A DNA stretch of 64,000 bases from Rheinheimera sp. (GCF_030690345.1 NZ_JAUYGV010000006.1:620001-684000); one strand, 5' to 3'; numbered from the stretch's first letter, positions 17,120 to 28,648 are shown. Numbers and translations are program-made. Notes: generated by a model from the letters alone, not told the origin.

Positions 17120-19378
17120 TTACGGTTGGTATTCGCTTACCAGGGTTAAACCGCTTACTGCACGGAAGGCATACACAGACAGATGCCAAACGCCGGCTTG
17201 CGGGTTGTTAATAACACAGGTTTCGCTGTTGCCGTTTTTATTCGGCCGGCAATCGTAGCTACCGCTGGTAGGCTGGCTGCCATGTTTAATGTATAAATCG
17301 GCATCACCACGGCCACCGCTGATCTCAACGGTTAACTGTGCCATACCTTCAGGCACTTCCAGCGTATAGTGCTGCCAGGCACGGCGGGCGATATTGATAT
17401 CGGTAATGGTTTCACCACCGGCATCCGGTAAATCCGGGGCGGTAAAGCTACCGGTCAGGTTCACGTCAGCAAAGTCGGTATAGCCGATTAACTTCACATA
17501 GTAAGTACCGGCTTGCACCGGGTCGATAGCGCAGCTTTCATCATTACCCGCTTCATACGGCCGGCAATCCCAGTCAGATGCGCTGGGCTCACTGCCAAAC
17601 TTAACGTACATATCCGCATCACCGCTGCCGCCATTCATCACAAATGACAGGTTGCCGGCACCGGCCGGCACGGCCAGGCTGTACAGCAGTTCTTCACCAC
17701 CGGTACCGGTAATGCCGGACACGGTTTCAGCGTTGGTCAGTTCAGTTGCGGTTGGCGGCGGTGGTGGCTCAGTATCATCGCCATCGCAGCCAAACTCGGC
17801 CAGATAGTCCACAGCCGCTTTGGTTTGCACCAAGCCATGGCCGTACGACGTATCGCGACCCGGCGCGCCCAAATCTTCTGCCGTTGCAGCTAAGGCACTG
17901 CGGATTTGCGCATTAGTACAAGCCGGGTAGTGGCTCCATACTAAAGCCGCGACAGCGGCAACATGAGGTGACGCCATAGAGGTACCGCTCATCAGGCCGT
18001 AGTTTGCGGCACCGGCAAATAAGCTGGCATCGCTACCCAGTTGCGTCAGCAACAGTTGGCCATCTTCCTGTGACAGGCTTACCGCAGCTATGGTGGTAGT
18101 GGGGGCGTCACCTAAAGTACCGCTGAAATTACCCGGTTCATTGTTATAAATAATGGCGCCAATGCCACCACCGGCTTCGCACGATGCCACTTTTTGGCCA
18201 AAAGCCACTTCGCCGCGTTCAATTAAACAAATTTTATCGGCTACATCAGTACAGGTTTCCAGGCCTAAACCACAACCGGCCAGCTCAGCTGTTAAATCGG
18301 CGGTGCCGGAGCCCTCCATCGGGTTTACGCTGTACGCTGTCGCGTTTACCGTTAAGGTGGCATCCAGTGCCGTGCCGGTAGGATAAGTTGAGCGCACATC
18401 TACGCCCGGGCCCGCCAGTTCTACCTGCGCATTACGCTGCGAGAAGTCGGCATGGGTTTTGGTGTCGTCTACTGCGGCAATAGAAACCACCGAATCATAA
18501 GACGCCGGGTAAGACAGTGCCGTATTACCGTCATTACCGGCAGCAGCTATCAGTAGTACGCCGGCATCATAGGCCGCTTGCATCGCATTGCTTTCAGTGA
18601 TATTAGAACCTGCACCGCCTAAACTCATATTAATTACCGTAGAGCCGTTTTGCACACAGGTATCAACCGCTTGTGCCAGCGTAGAGGAGTAGCCCCAGCC
18701 ATCGTCATTAAATACTTTTACAATATGCAGTTTTACGTTGCCGTTTGGCAGCACACCGACAACACCGACATCGTTATTCAATGCGGCGATAGTGCCGGCT
18801 ACGTGGGTGCCGTGCGGGCCGCCGGCGTCAAACCAGTTACCGGTGCCGATGTCATTGGTACCGCTGATATTGGCGTCGTTAAAATCTTCGTGCGGTAAAC
18901 CCAGGCCCGAGTCGATAACACAGACGGTTTGGTTAGAGGCAAACTCATCGCTGACCTGGTCGGCCTGCACCATAGTGTAGCCGTAAGGCACTTGTTGCAT
19001 CATCGGGAAACGCGGCAAATCACGCTCAACATATTCCACATTAGGATCAGCTTTCAGTGCTTTAACCGTGGCAGGGCTAAGCTCTGCGGCAATAGCATTA
19101 CGTTTGGCCAGCACATGGTGAATACGCGCGCCCTGACGGCTTAAGCGCTCACTGCTGTTTGCCAGTGCCGACAAGCTGGCATCTTTCGCCACTTTGCTGC
19201 GACTTAGCAGTGGGTCTTTATTCAGGTTACTGTCTTTATATTTAACGATGTAGCGCTGGCTGCCGGCTTGCTCTGCCGCTAAGCGCACAGCGTCTGCCGG
19301 CGCGGCCATGGCGCTGCTGACAGCAGCGGCTAAAATGCTGACACCAGCCAGCAATAATTTGTTATGTGTTCCGGACAT
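17120..19378 (-). CDS. Secreted subtilisin-family (S8) serine protease with two PPC domains
   Basis: A 752-residue precursor. Residues 1-27 are a signal peptide; about 38-125 an I9-type propeptide (QRYIVKYKD ... VEYVERD); then the S8 domain with catalytic D156 (VCVIDSG), H192 (GTHVAGT), oxyanion N282 (AAGNDG) and S467 (GTSMASPH). A PA-like insert with paired cysteines lies at about 340-455, between the oxyanion Asn and the catalytic Ser. A Pro-rich linker (PPPPP, 538-542) leads to two C-terminal PPC domains (about 550-645 and 655-750), each with the GDAD-(M/L)-Y motif and a Cys pair. The domains are normally removed during secretion. ATG 19378 has a strong GGAGG upstream; a frame open from 19462 is longer but would bury the signal peptide. 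Confidence 0.95.
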   Translation of the reverse strand: MSGTHNKLLLAGVSILAAAVSSAMAAPADAVRLAAEQAGSQRYIVKYKDSNLNKDPLLSRSKVAKDASLSALANSSERLSRQGARIHHVLAKRNAIAAELSPATVKALKADPNVEYVERDLPRFPMMQQVPYGYTMVQADQVSDEFASNQTVCVIDSGLGLPHEDFNDANISGTNDIGTGNWFDAGGPHGTHVAGTIAALNNDVGVVGVLPNGNVKLHIVKVFNDDGWGYSSTLAQAVDTCVQNGSTVINMSLGGAGSNITESNAMQAAYDAGVLLIAAAGNDGNTALSYPASYDSVVSIAAVDDTKTHADFSQRNAQVELAGPGVDVRSTYPTGTALDATLTVNATAYSVNPMEGSGTADLTAELAGCGLGLETCTDVADKICLIERGEVAFGQKVASCEAGGGIGAIIYNNEPGNFSGTLGDAPTTTIAAVSLSQEDGQLLLTQLGSDASLFAGAANYGLMSGTSMASPHVAAVAALVWSHYPACTNAQIRSALAATAEDLGAPGRDTSYGHGLVQTKAAVDYLAEFGCDGDDTEPPPPPTATELTNAETVSGITGTGGEELLYSLAVPAGAGNLSFVMNGGSGDADMYVKFGSEPSASDWDCRPYEAGNDESCAIDPVQAGTYYVKLIGYTDFADVNLTGSFTAPDLPDAGGETITDINIARRAWQHYTLEVPEGMAQLTVEISGGRGDADLYIKHGSQPTSGSYDCRPNKNGNSETCVINNPQAGVWHLSVYAFRAVSGLTLVSEYQP

Positions 19379-19761
19379 GTTCACCCTCCAGGTGATTGTT
19401 ATAGTTTTCAGATGGCATACCCGATACAACGCGGACCGCAAAACTCGCAAGCGGGAGGTCATTCAATTATGTGAAATGTACACAGCTGCACCCGCAAGTG
19501 CGGTAAGAGGGACGCAGATAAGCGGGCTTAATACAATTCAGTTATTACGCTATAACAAAAGAAATTTTTATTCAAACTTCAATTTACACAAATGCGTAGT
19601 TTAAGAGCTAACTAATTGAAATTGTATTTACTATTTATTATCAGTTGTAATTTTGGTGACAATTTGACACGCAGTGCCTGCCGCTTGCATCGCTATGCTT
19701 TCCGGCGTAGAGTTTAAGCACTTATATTGGCTGTTCAGTCTTTTTTTAATCGGAATTAGTA
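19379..19761. other. Intergenic gap between divergent S8 protease and oxyR (383 bp)
   Basis: AT-rich, especially 19540-19660, as expected for promoters of the two divergent genes. A perfect TTGACA lies at 19664-19669, but the nearest -10-like hexamer, TATGCT at 19694-19699, is 24 bases away, too far for a normal promoter. No RNA gene, repeat or terminator was recognised. Confidence 0.4.
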
Positions 19762-20670
19762 ATGAAGCGTTTGCCCAGTATTAAACAACTACAGTATTTG
19801 CTGGCGCTGCACGAGCACCAGCATTTTGGCCGTGCCGCCGATGCCTGTTATATCGGCCAGTCTACGCTGAGTGCCGCCATTGCTAATTTAGAAGAAACCA
19901 TGCAAACGCAGTTGCTGGAGCGCGATCATAAGACTTTTATCTTTACCGCACTGGGCGAAGATGTGGTGCGCCAGGCACGATACATTATTGAGCAATGTGA
20001 AGAACTGACCGAGTTTGCCAAATGCCAGGGTAAACCAATGACCGGCCCCTTTCGCTTAGGCTGCATTCCTACTATTGCGCCCTTTGTACTGTCTGAGGTG
20101 ATGGCGCTGTGTCGTGAACGTTACCCCGATTTACAGCTGTTATTGCGCGAAGATACCTCAGACAATTCCCTGCATGGCCTGGCCGAAGGCCGGCTGGATA
20201 TGGTGTTGTTGGCGTTGCCGTACGAAACCGGCGCCTTTCATACCGAAGTGCTGGCGCAGGATGCGTTTAAACTGGTGCTGCATAAAGACTGGCAAGACAG
20301 GGGCTTTAATAAAGACATCAGCCAGTGGCCGGACGAAAGCATCTTTTTACTGGAACGTGAGCATTGCTTAACTAACCATGCGGTAAAGGCTTGTGAGTTG
20401 GAAGACAGCCGCAAGGTTAACCCGTTTTTTGCCACCAGCCTGCATACTCTAACGCAGATGGTAAACAATAAACTGGGCGTGACTTTTATGCCGCAAATGG
20501 CTATTAACAGCGGCGTGCTGGACGGCACCGGCCTGATGGCGCAGTCGCCGGGCAGTGCCGCGGCGTACCGTGATATCGGTGTGGCGTGGCGGCCCACTTC
20601 AACCAAGGCACGCAGCTACCGGCTGATGGCCGATTTGATCACCGAAGTGTTGCAACAAAAATGCCGCTAA
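19762..20670 (+). CDS. oxyR: Hydrogen peroxide-sensing LysR-type regulator OxyR
   Basis: A 302-residue LysR family protein: helix-turn-helix at about residues 5-62 (HFGRAADACYIGQSTLSAAI) and a substrate-binding-like sensor domain at about 90-295. It is called OxyR because it has the redox pair C202 and C211 in HCLTNHAVKAC, nine residues apart as C199/C208 of E. coli OxyR, inside a conserved LLEREHCL context, followed by the ATSLHTL segment. Peroxide oxidises these cysteines to a disulphide and converts the protein to an activator of catalase, peroxiredoxin and related genes; no such target lies beside it here. Confidence 0.93.
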   Translation: MKRLPSIKQLQYLLALHEHQHFGRAADACYIGQSTLSAAIANLEETMQTQLLERDHKTFIFTALGEDVVRQARYIIEQCEELTEFAKCQGKPMTGPFRLGCIPTIAPFVLSEVMALCRERYPDLQLLLREDTSDNSLHGLAEGRLDMVLLALPYETGAFHTEVLAQDAFKLVLHKDWQDRGFNKDISQWPDESIFLLEREHCLTNHAVKACELEDSRKVNPFFATSLHTLTQMVNNKLGVTFMPQMAINSGVLDGTGLMAQSPGSAAAYRDIGVAWRPTSTKARSYRLMADLITEVLQQKCR

Positions 20671-20744
20671 GGCAGTTGTTCTGCTAAAATGCCGGCTGTT
20701 TTTTTACAGCCGTGCCCTCTGGTCGGTAAAGCCAAGGAATTCAA

Positions 20745-21770
20745 ATGCAAGTTAAAGACTTCTCATTCGAGCTGCCCGAGCAGCTTATTGCCCGTTTTCC
20801 AAAAGCCGAGCGTTCATCCAGCCGTTTACTGGCAATGGATAAACATAGTGGCGAGTTACAACACCATATCTTTAAAGACTTAGCTGACTTTTTACAGTCG
20901 GGCGACTTACTGATATTTAACAATACCAAGGTAATACCGGCGCGGTTATTCGGCCAAAAGGCCTCTGGCGGCAAAGTAGAAGTACTGGTAGAGCGCATGC
21001 TGGATGACAAGCGCTTTTTGGCGCATGTGCGCGCCAGTAAAGCGCCTAAGCCAGGCACGGTATTAGTGCTGGAAAACAGCGCCGAAGTGCGGATGAACCA
21101 GCGCCACGACGAATTGTTCGAGCTCGAAGTGCTCAGCGATGAGCCGGTGCTGGCGATGCTGGAGCGGCTGGGCCATATGCCGTTGCCGCCTTATATTGAC
21201 CGGCCGGATAACGAAGAAGATAAAGCGCGCTATCAAACGGTGTATAACGAAAAGCCGGGCGCCGTGGCCGCGCCTACCGCCGGCTTACATTTTGACCAGC
21301 CGCTGCTGGATAAATTACGTAGCAAAGGCGTTGAATTTGCTTATGTTACGCTTCACGTTGGCGCCGGTACTTTTCAACCGGTGCGGGTGGATAACGTGTT
21401 AGAGCATAAGATGCACGCCGAGTATATCGAGGTGCCGCAGCAGGTTGTGGACGCCGTTGCTGCATGTAAAGCGCGCGGTAACCGCGTGGTAGCGGTGGGC
21501 ACTACGTCGGTACGTTCGCTGGAATCGGCGGCGCAGCAAGGCGGCGGTAACCTGGTGGCTTATAACGGTGATACGCAGATTTTTATCTATCCTGGCTACG
21601 AATTTAAGGTGATTGATGCACTGATCACTAACTTTCATTTGCCAGAATCTACGCTGATTATGCTGGTATCGGCATTCAGTAGCCGTGAAAATGTAATGAA
21701 TGCTTATAAAACGGCGATTGCTGAGCAATACCGCTTTTACTCTTACGGCGATGCGATGTTTATTCGTTAA
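20745..21770 (+). CDS. queA: S-adenosylmethionine:tRNA ribosyltransferase-isomerase
   Basis: A 341-residue enzyme that transfers and isomerises the ribosyl part of SAM onto preQ1-tRNA to give epoxyqueuosine. Typical segments are [15 protein letters not shown] near the start, [23 protein letters not shown] and [23 protein letters not shown] lies just upstream of the ATG. It comes before tgt, the enzyme for the previous step in the queuosine pathway, and then yajC-secD-secF, an order conserved in many gammaproteobacteria. A 231-base gap holding a repeat element separates it from tgt. Confidence 0.97.
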   Translation: MQVKDFSFELPEQLIARFPKAERSSSRLLAMDKHSGELQHHIFKDLADFLQSGDLLIFNNTKVIPARLFGQKASGGKVEVLVERMLDDKRFLAHVRASKAPKPGTVLVLENSAEVRMNQRHDELFELEVLSDEPVLAMLERLGHMPLPPYIDRPDNEEDKARYQTVYNEKPGAVAAPTAGLHFDQPLLDKLRSKGVEFAYVTLHVGAGTFQPVRVDNVLEHKMHAEYIEVPQQVVDAVAACKARGNRVVAVGTTSVRSLESAAQQGGGNLVAYNGDTQIFIYPGYEFKVIDALITNFHLPESTLIMLVSAFSSRENVMNAYKTAIAEQYRFYSYGDAMFIR

Positions 21771-23144
<1,374 letters not shown>

Positions 23145-23164
23145 TCACAATTAAGGGGACACAA

Positions 23165-23503
23165 ATGAGTTTATTTATCAGCAACGCCTATGCCGACGTA
23201 GCCAGCCAGCCAGCCCAGGGCGGCGGTTGGGATTTAATTATTATGCTGGTGGCCTTTGGTCTGATTTTCTATTTCCTGATCTACCGCCCGCAAGCCAAAC
23301 GTGTAAAAGAGCACCGCAACCTGATGTCAGCGCTGGGTAAAGGCGATGAAGTATTAACCCAGGGTGGCCTGGTGGGCCGCATCAGCAAAATTGCTGACGA
23401 CAAAGATTTCGTCGTTATTGCGTTGAATGACAGCACAGAAGTGACCGTGCAAAAAGCAGCGATCAGTGCTGTATTGCCAAAGGGCACGCTGAAATCTCTG
23501 TAA
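23165..23503 (+). CDS. yajC: Sec translocon accessory protein YajC
   Basis: A 112-residue protein with one membrane helix (about residues 20-40, LIIMLVAFGLIFYFLIYRPQ) and a small cytoplasmic domain. YajC joins SecDF in the holo-translocon. The RPQAKRVKEH segment after the helix is the family signature. AAGGGGAC precedes the ATG. First gene of yajC-secD-secF. Confidence 0.97.
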   Translation: MSLFISNAYADVASQPAQGGGWDLIIMLVAFGLIFYFLIYRPQAKRVKEHRNLMSALGKGDEVLTQGGLVGRISKIADDKDFVVIALNDSTEVTVQKAAISAVLPKGTLKSL

Positions 23504-23524
23504 GCCGGAAGAAAGGATAAACAG

Positions 23525-25378
23525 GTGTTAAATCAAAACCCCGTTTGGCGCTACTTTGTAGTGATCGGCATGTTATTGCTGGCACTGGTGTATGCCTTGC
23601 CAAACTTATACCCGGAAGATCCGGCGCTGAATATCAGCGCCACCCGCGGCGGTACGGTAGCCGAGCAAACCCGGCTGCAGGTTGAACAAAGCTTCACCGC
23701 CGCCGGTATAGCAGCAAAATCAGTGGTGTTAGAAAACGGCCAGCTACTGGCGCGTTTTAACAGCACTGAAGATCAACTGCAGGCGCGTGAAATTGCCAGC
23801 CAGCAATTGGGCGCTAACTACATTACCGCGCTGAACCTGGCACCGGCAACGCCGGATTGGCTGGCGGCTATCGGTGCGTCACCGATGAAGCTGGGTTTGG
23901 ACTTACGCGGCGGTGTGCACTTCCTGATGGCAGTGGACATGAAAGCGGCGCTGGACAAAAATCTGAACGATATGGTGCAAACCTTTCGGGCTGACTTGCG
24001 CGAGGACAAAATCCGTTACCGCAGCATTCAGGCTGACCCAGCCAGTGGCCAGGTCCAGGTATTGCTGCGCTCAGCCGACGATGTGGCGGCAACTGAAGCC
24101 GCACTGAAAAAACGCGACCGCGAGCTGGTGTTCAGCCAGGGTAGCGATGAGCTGACCCTGCTGGTCAGCATCAGCGAAATTCGCTTAAAAGAAATTCGTG
24201 AATACGCGCTGGAGCAAAACATCACCATTATCCGTAACCGGGTAAATGAAATTGGTGTCGCTGAACCCTTAGTACAACGCCAGGGCGCAGACCGTATTGT
24301 CGTGCAACTGCCTGGTGTGCAAGATACCGCTACCGCGAAAGAAATCCTCGGTGCTACCGCATCACTGGAGTTTCGTCTGGTGGATGAAGAAGGTGATTTA
24401 GCCGCTGCTTTAGAGGGCCGTGTGCCGCTGAATGCTGAGCTGTATTACACCCGTGATGGCCGCCCGGTGCTGCTGGAAAAACGCATTATGTTAACCGGCG
24501 AGCACATTACCGGCGCTAACTCGGCGTTTGATGAGTACAGCCGGCCGCAGGTGAGCATTAAGCTGGATGCCAAAGGCGGCAATATGTTATCTGCAGCTAC
24601 GCGCGATGCTATTGGCCGGCGCATGGCGTCGGTGTTTATTGAATATAAACCCGGCACCGAGCTTGGCCCGGATGGCAATCCTGTGCTGATTAAGCAGCAG
24701 GAAGTGATCAACGACGCCACCATTCAGGCGCGTTTAGGCCGGGATTTCCGCATTACCGGTATCGACTCGCCGGGTGAAGCGCAAAATCTGGCTACCTTAC
24801 TGCGCGCCGGTGCCTTAATTGCACCTATTCAGATTATTGAAGAGCGCACCATAGGCCCAAGCCTGGGTAAAGAAAACATTGAGCTTGGTACCACAGCTAT
24901 CCTCTGGGGTATGGTGTGTGTGCTGGTCTTTATGGTGATTTACTACAAAGCCTTTGGCTTGGTGGCTAACCTGGCGTTGGTAGCCAACCTGGTGTTAATT
25001 GTCGGCGTAATGTCGATGATCCCGGGCGCAACCCTTACCTTACCCGGTATGGCCGGTATCGTCTTAACGGTAGGTATGGCGGTTGATGCCAACGTACTGA
25101 TTTTCGAGCGCATCCGCGAGGAATTAGCCGACGGGCGTTCTGTGCAGCAAGCCATCCACCATGGCTACGACCGTGCTTTTGCCACTATTGCCGACTCTAA
25201 CATCACTACCTTGTTAGTGGCGTTAATCCTGTTTGGTATTGGTACCGGGCCGGTAAAAGGCTTCGCGGTAACCCTGGCCATTGGTATTTTAACGTCAATA
25301 TTCACCGCCGTTGTCGGTACCCGTTTATTGGTTAATTTGTTCTGGGGTGGCCGCCGCGTGCAGTCACTGCCAATATAA
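23525..25378 (+). CDS. secD: Protein translocase subunit SecD
   Basis: A 617-residue inner membrane protein that, with SecF, uses the proton gradient to pull secreted proteins out of the SecYEG channel. One N-terminal helix (about 12-28) is followed by a large periplasmic part (containing [16 protein letters not shown]) and five C-terminal helices (from about 455), including [17 protein letters not shown], which holds the conserved Asp and Arg of proton movement. Start GTG at 23525 with AAGGA upstream. The gap to secF is ten bases. Confidence 0.97.
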   Translation: MLNQNPVWRYFVVIGMLLLALVYALPNLYPEDPALNISATRGGTVAEQTRLQVEQSFTAAGIAAKSVVLENGQLLARFNSTEDQLQAREIASQQLGANYITALNLAPATPDWLAAIGASPMKLGLDLRGGVHFLMAVDMKAALDKNLNDMVQTFRADLREDKIRYRSIQADPASGQVQVLLRSADDVAATEAALKKRDRELVFSQGSDELTLLVSISEIRLKEIREYALEQNITIIRNRVNEIGVAEPLVQRQGADRIVVQLPGVQDTATAKEILGATASLEFRLVDEEGDLAAALEGRVPLNAELYYTRDGRPVLLEKRIMLTGEHITGANSAFDEYSRPQVSIKLDAKGGNMLSAATRDAIGRRMASVFIEYKPGTELGPDGNPVLIKQQEVINDATIQARLGRDFRITGIDSPGEAQNLATLLRAGALIAPIQIIEERTIGPSLGKENIELGTTAILWGMVCVLVFMVIYYKAFGLVANLALVANLVLIVGVMSMIPGATLTLPGMAGIVLTVGMAVDANVLIFERIREELADGRSVQQAIHHGYDRAFATIADSNITTLLVALILFGIGTGPVKGFAVTLAIGILTSIFTAVVGTRLLVNLFWGGRRVQSLPI

Positions 25379-25388
25379 GGGGTATGCA

Positions 25389-26336
25389 ATGAGAATATTT
25401 TCCTTTAGCCAGCCGCTGAATTTTATGCGGTTAAAATGGCCGGCGATAGCGCTGTCGACTTTATTAATCCTCGGCTCGCTGTTGTCCTTTGCCACCAAAG
25501 GTATTAACTGGGGGCTGGATTTTACCGGCGGTACCGTAATTGAAGTGGGTTTTGCCCAGCCGGCCAACTTACCGGCGGTACGGCAAACGTTGACAGCTGC
25601 CGGCTATGGTGATGCGGTAGTGCAGTTGTTCGGCACCAGCCGCGATGTATTAATCCGTATTCCGCTGCGCACCGACGTTGATCAATCAGCACTGGGTGAC
25701 AGTGTAATAAAAGCACTTAACGCGGCAGAAACCGAGCCGGTCACCATGCGGCGTATTGAGTTCGTTGGCCCAAGCGTGGGTGAAGAGTTAAAAGAAGACG
25801 GCGGCCTGGCGATGCTGGTAGCGCTGATCGGTATTTTGCTTTACGTTACCATGCGCTTTGAGTGGCGTTTATCTGTTGGTGCTGTAACGGCATTGTTCCA
25901 TGATGTTACCTTAACCATGGGCTTGTTCTCGGTACTGCAGTTAGAGTTTGATCTAACTGTGCTGGCAGCCATTTTGGCGCTGATAGGTTACTCGATTAAC
26001 GACACCATAGTGGTATTTGACCGTATTCGCGAGAGCTTCCGTAAGCTGCGCGATACCAGCGTGGATGACACCATTAATGATGCTATTACCTCCACTTTGA
26101 ACCGTACAGTGATCACCTCATTGACCACAGTGCTGGTGTTAGTGGTGCTGTTTTATATGGGCGGGGCGTTAATTCATGGTTTTGCTACGGCCTTGCTGTT
26201 TGGTATCGCCATCGGTACTTACTCTTCTATCTATGTCGCCAGTGCGATAGCAGAAATTCTCGGTATCAGCCGCGAAGATATGCTGCCGCCACCGCCGGTA
26301 GAAAAAGAAGGCGAAAATACCGACGCCTTGCTGTAA
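25389..26336 (+). CDS. secF: Protein translocase subunit SecF
   Basis: A 315-residue membrane protein partner of SecD: an N-terminal helix (about 18-35), the GLDFTGGTVIEVGF segment, a short periplasmic domain and five helices with GYSINDTIVVFDRIRE, the SecF counterpart of the SecD DxxxxFERIRE motif. A frame open from 25311 overlaps the end of secD; the ATG at 25389 has GGTATGCA context and gives the usual length. A strong terminator follows, ending the yajC-secDF unit. Confidence 0.97.
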   Translation: MRIFSFSQPLNFMRLKWPAIALSTLLILGSLLSFATKGINWGLDFTGGTVIEVGFAQPANLPAVRQTLTAAGYGDAVVQLFGTSRDVLIRIPLRTDVDQSALGDSVIKALNAAETEPVTMRRIEFVGPSVGEELKEDGGLAMLVALIGILLYVTMRFEWRLSVGAVTALFHDVTLTMGLFSVLQLEFDLTVLAAILALIGYSINDTIVVFDRIRESFRKLRDTSVDDTINDAITSTLNRTVITSLTTVLVLVVLFYMGGALIHGFATALLFGIAIGTYSSIYVASAIAEILGISREDMLPPPPVEKEGENTDALL

Positions 26337-26355
26337 TTACGTTGCTAAAGATGTT

Positions 26356-26390
26356 AAAAATGCCGGTCAGTGACCGGCATTTTTGTTTTT
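26356..26390 (+). terminator. Terminator after secF
   Basis: AAAAATGCCGGTCA (26356-26369) and TGACCGGCATTTTT (26371-26384) form a perfect 14-base inverted repeat with T-rich tail (TGTTTTT). Confidence 0.9.
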
Positions 26391-26417
26391 CGCACCGGCA
26401 AAATAAGGATCAACAGC

Positions 26418-26795
26418 ATGAGTAAACACCACGCACCGGGTTTTATTGCCCTGGTAGAGCAGGCCAAAGCGCAAATTAAAGAAATCGGTATTACTGAGTT
26501 GCTCGAGCATAATCAGCCTTATGTGCTGCTGGATATCCGCGAGGATCATGAATGGGCCGCCGGCCATTTACCCGAGGCGATGCACCTGGGTAAAGGTATT
26601 ATTGAGCGCGATATTGAGCAAACCGTAGCGGATAAAAAGCAGAAAATTGTCTTGTACTGCGGCGGCGGTTATCGTTCGGCCTTGTCGGCGCAAACGCTGC
26701 AGCTTATGGGTTATCAAAATGTGTTTAGTTTAGCTGGCGGCTATCGTGAGTGGTGTGAACGTAAGCTGCCGGTAGAGATCCCGCCTGCAAAATAA
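26418..26795 (+). CDS. Rhodanese-like sulfurtransferase domain protein
   Basis: A 125-residue single-domain protein with the active-site loop C81-GGGYRS (LYCGGGYRSALSAQTL), preceded by LLDIREDHEWAAGHLPEA, the typical rhodanese start. It probably carries sulfur as a persulfide on C81. Its substrate is unknown. AAGGATC precedes the ATG at 26418; a longer frame from 26370 would start inside the terminator stem. It is followed 12 bases later by a TraB/GumN gene. Confidence 0.85.
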   Translation: MSKHHAPGFIALVEQAKAQIKEIGITELLEHNQPYVLLDIREDHEWAAGHLPEAMHLGKGIIERDIEQTVADKKQKIVLYCGGGYRSALSAQTLQLMGYQNVFSLAGGYREWCERKLPVEIPPAK

Positions 26796-26807
26796 CAGGA
26801 GTAATAA

Positions 26808-27674
26808 ATGGTTAAGTTAATCAGGCTGTGCTGTGCTACGGCACTGTTTTGCAGCGCAGCGTTGCAGGCTGACACTTCAGTGTGGCAAGTCAGTAAAGGT
26901 GCACAGCAGTTATATATCGCCGGTACCGTGCATTTATTGCCACCAGAGCAGTTTCCGTTACCGGCGGAATTTGCCGCAGCTTACCGGCAAGCCGATACCC
27001 TGGTGTTTGAAACCGATGTGCGCGAGTTAGAAACCGCGCAAGGTATGCAACTGCTGATGCAACAGGCGATGTACAAAGATGGCCGCAAGCTCAGTGGTGT
27101 ATTATCGGCAACAACCTATCAGCAGTTACAGCAGTATGCCAGCACTCAGGGCGTTGATTTGGCGCCGCTAAACGGTTTTAAGCCGGATTTTGTGCTGCTG
27201 ACCTTAATGCAGGTTGCGTTGCAAAAAGCCGGTATGGCCGGAGAGGGCGTGGATATGTATTTCCTCAAACAAGCGCTGGCGGATAACAAGCCGTTGCTGT
27301 TTCTGGAAACCGTAGAGCAGCAACTAAGCATGCTGCTGAATATATCCGCCAATAATGAAGATGCTTTTGTGCAGCAAAATTTGCAGCAGTTATCTGAGCT
27401 TGAAGCTGAACTGACTAAAATTATTGCCGCCTGGCGCAGTGGCGACACCGACACTATGGCAGAGCTGGCAATGGCCTTTACCGATACACCGGAAGGTAAG
27501 CAGTTTTACGAAGCGTTGCTGGTGCAGCGCAATAAAAACTGGCTGCCGCAAATACAGCAGATGCTGGCCACGCCTGAAGTGGAGCTGGTATTAGTCGGGG
27601 CTTTGCATCTGGCGGGGGAGAGTAATGTGCTGCAATTGCTGCGGGAGCAAGGCTACAGTATTACGCAACTGTAG
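26808..27674 (+). CDS. TraB/GumN family protein, exported
   Basis: A 288-residue protein with a signal peptide (to about residue 21, ALQA). The body matches the TraB/GumN/PrgY fold: GTVHLLPPEQ at residues 39-48 (H42), ETDV near 65, ETVEQQLSML in the middle and LVGALHLAGE near the end, giving the paired GxxH elements of the Tiki/erythromycin esterase-like superfamily. Proteins of this family are thought to be metal-dependent proteases or amidases, but the substrate is not known. It may be co-transcribed with the rhodanese gene upstream. Confidence 0.8.
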   Translation: MVKLIRLCCATALFCSAALQADTSVWQVSKGAQQLYIAGTVHLLPPEQFPLPAEFAAAYRQADTLVFETDVRELETAQGMQLLMQQAMYKDGRKLSGVLSATTYQQLQQYASTQGVDLAPLNGFKPDFVLLTLMQVALQKAGMAGEGVDMYFLKQALADNKPLLFLETVEQQLSMLLNISANNEDAFVQQNLQQLSELEAELTKIIAAWRSGDTDTMAELAMAFTDTPEGKQFYEALLVQRNKNWLPQIQQMLATPEVELVLVGALHLAGESNVLQLLREQGYSITQL

Positions 27675-27686
27675 CTCTATAGTCCG

Positions 27687-27811
27687 GAACCCCGATGCGC
27701 AGCCGGCGAGCGGGGCCATTGCCAGGTTACAACACCCGCTGTGCTCGCCAACAGCAACTCACAAGCCATCCCTGGCTTGTTCAGACACTCTGTGGCTGTG
27801 CATCGGGGTTC
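27687..27811. repeat. Intergenic inverted-repeat element B (about 125 bp)
   Basis: Outer arms GAACCCCGATGCGCAGCC (27687-27704) and GGCTGTGCATCGGGGTTC (27794-27811) pair at 17 of 18 positions, the odd pair being a G-T. Inside are GGCGAGC (27705-27711) pairing with GCTCGCC (27743-27749), and the perfect hairpin ACAAGCC-ATCCCT-GGCTTGT (27761-27780). The loop ATCCCT is the same as in element A. It lies between the convergent TraB/GumN and suhB genes, without T-run. Confidence 0.78.
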
Positions 27812-27844
27812 TAACCTGTGCTGTCGCGGTGTGTTGTACCTGAC

Positions 27845-28648
27845 TTAACGAGACAATGTTTCTGTCAGGTGCGGGCGAATACCTTTGAGCATGCCGGCCA
27901 GTACTTTCGGGCTGGCGGCAACAATGTTGCCACTGCGCAGTTGGTTATTGCCGCCGACAAAATCACACACCAGGCCACCGGCCTCGCGCACAATTAACTC
28001 GCCTGCAGCGATATCCCACGGCTTTAAGCCAATTTCAAAGAAACCGTCAAACCGGCCGGCAGCCACATAGGCTAAATCCAGTGCGGCAGAGCCGGTGCGG
28101 CGAATGTCCGCAGCGTCGGCCAGTAAAGACGCTAACATGGCGCTGTGTGCCGGTAAGTGAGTTTTGTTTTTAAACGGAAAACCGGTAGCCAGAATAGTGC
28201 CCTGCATATCAGGCAGGTTGGTTACACGAATACGGGTACCGTTTAACTGGGCGCCACGGCCACGGGATGCCGTAAATAGCTCGCCGCGCAGTGGATCAAA
28301 GATCACTGCCTGGTCTAATTTACCCTGATGTTTTAACGCGATAGACACCGCAAAGTGCGGAATGCCTTTTATAAAGTTGGTAGTGCCGTCCAGTGGGTCA
28401 ATGATCCATTGAAACTCACTGTCGCTGTTGCCGTAATCACCATGCTCTTCACCGACAATACCGTGGGTCGGGAACGATTTTTGTAACACCTGAACAATGG
28501 CTTGTTCAGCTTCTCTGTCGACATTGGTAACAAAGTCGTTGGTGCCTTTTTGTACTTTCTGAACCATATCTAACTGGCCACAGGCACGAGCGATCACGTT
28601 ACCGGCGCTGCGGGCAGCGCGAACCGCGATGTTTAACATCGGATGCAT
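27845..28648 (-). CDS. suhB: Inositol-1-monophosphatase SuhB
   Basis: A 267-residue magnesium-dependent phosphatase: GEEHGDYG-type acidic site, WIIDPLDGTTNFIKGIPHF (the family core) and the late WDIAAGELIVREAGG motif. E. coli SuhB also acts with the Nus factors in rRNA antitermination, and the N-terminus here (MHPMLNIAVRAARSAGNVIA) matches it. A frame open to 28744 is longer; the ATG at 28648 has AAGG upstream. It is divergent from the TraT-like genes. Confidence 0.95.
   Translation of the reverse strand: MHPMLNIAVRAARSAGNVIARACGQLDMVQKVQKGTNDFVTNVDREAEQAIVQVLQKSFPTHGIVGEEHGDYGNSDSEFQWIIDPLDGTTNFIKGIPHFAVSIALKHQGKLDQAVIFDPLRGELFTASRGRGAQLNGTRIRVTNLPDMQGTILATGFPFKNKTHLPAHSAMLASLLADAADIRRTGSAALDLAYVAAGRFDGFFEIGLKPWDIAAGELIVREAGGLVCDFVGGNNQLRSGNIVAASPKVLAGMLKGIRPHLTETLSR

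Noticed and set aside
19664-19699. Possible oxyR promoter (TTGACA and TATGCT)
   Set aside because: The spacer is 24 bases, too long for a sigma-70 promoter.
20693-20712. Hairpin CGGCTGT-TTTTTT-ACAGCCG between oxyR and queA
   Set aside because: The T-run is in the loop, not after the stem, so it is not a terminator; no other role is visible.
27625-27843. 72-codon frame across element B
   Set aside because: Consists of the inverted repeat; no protein pattern.
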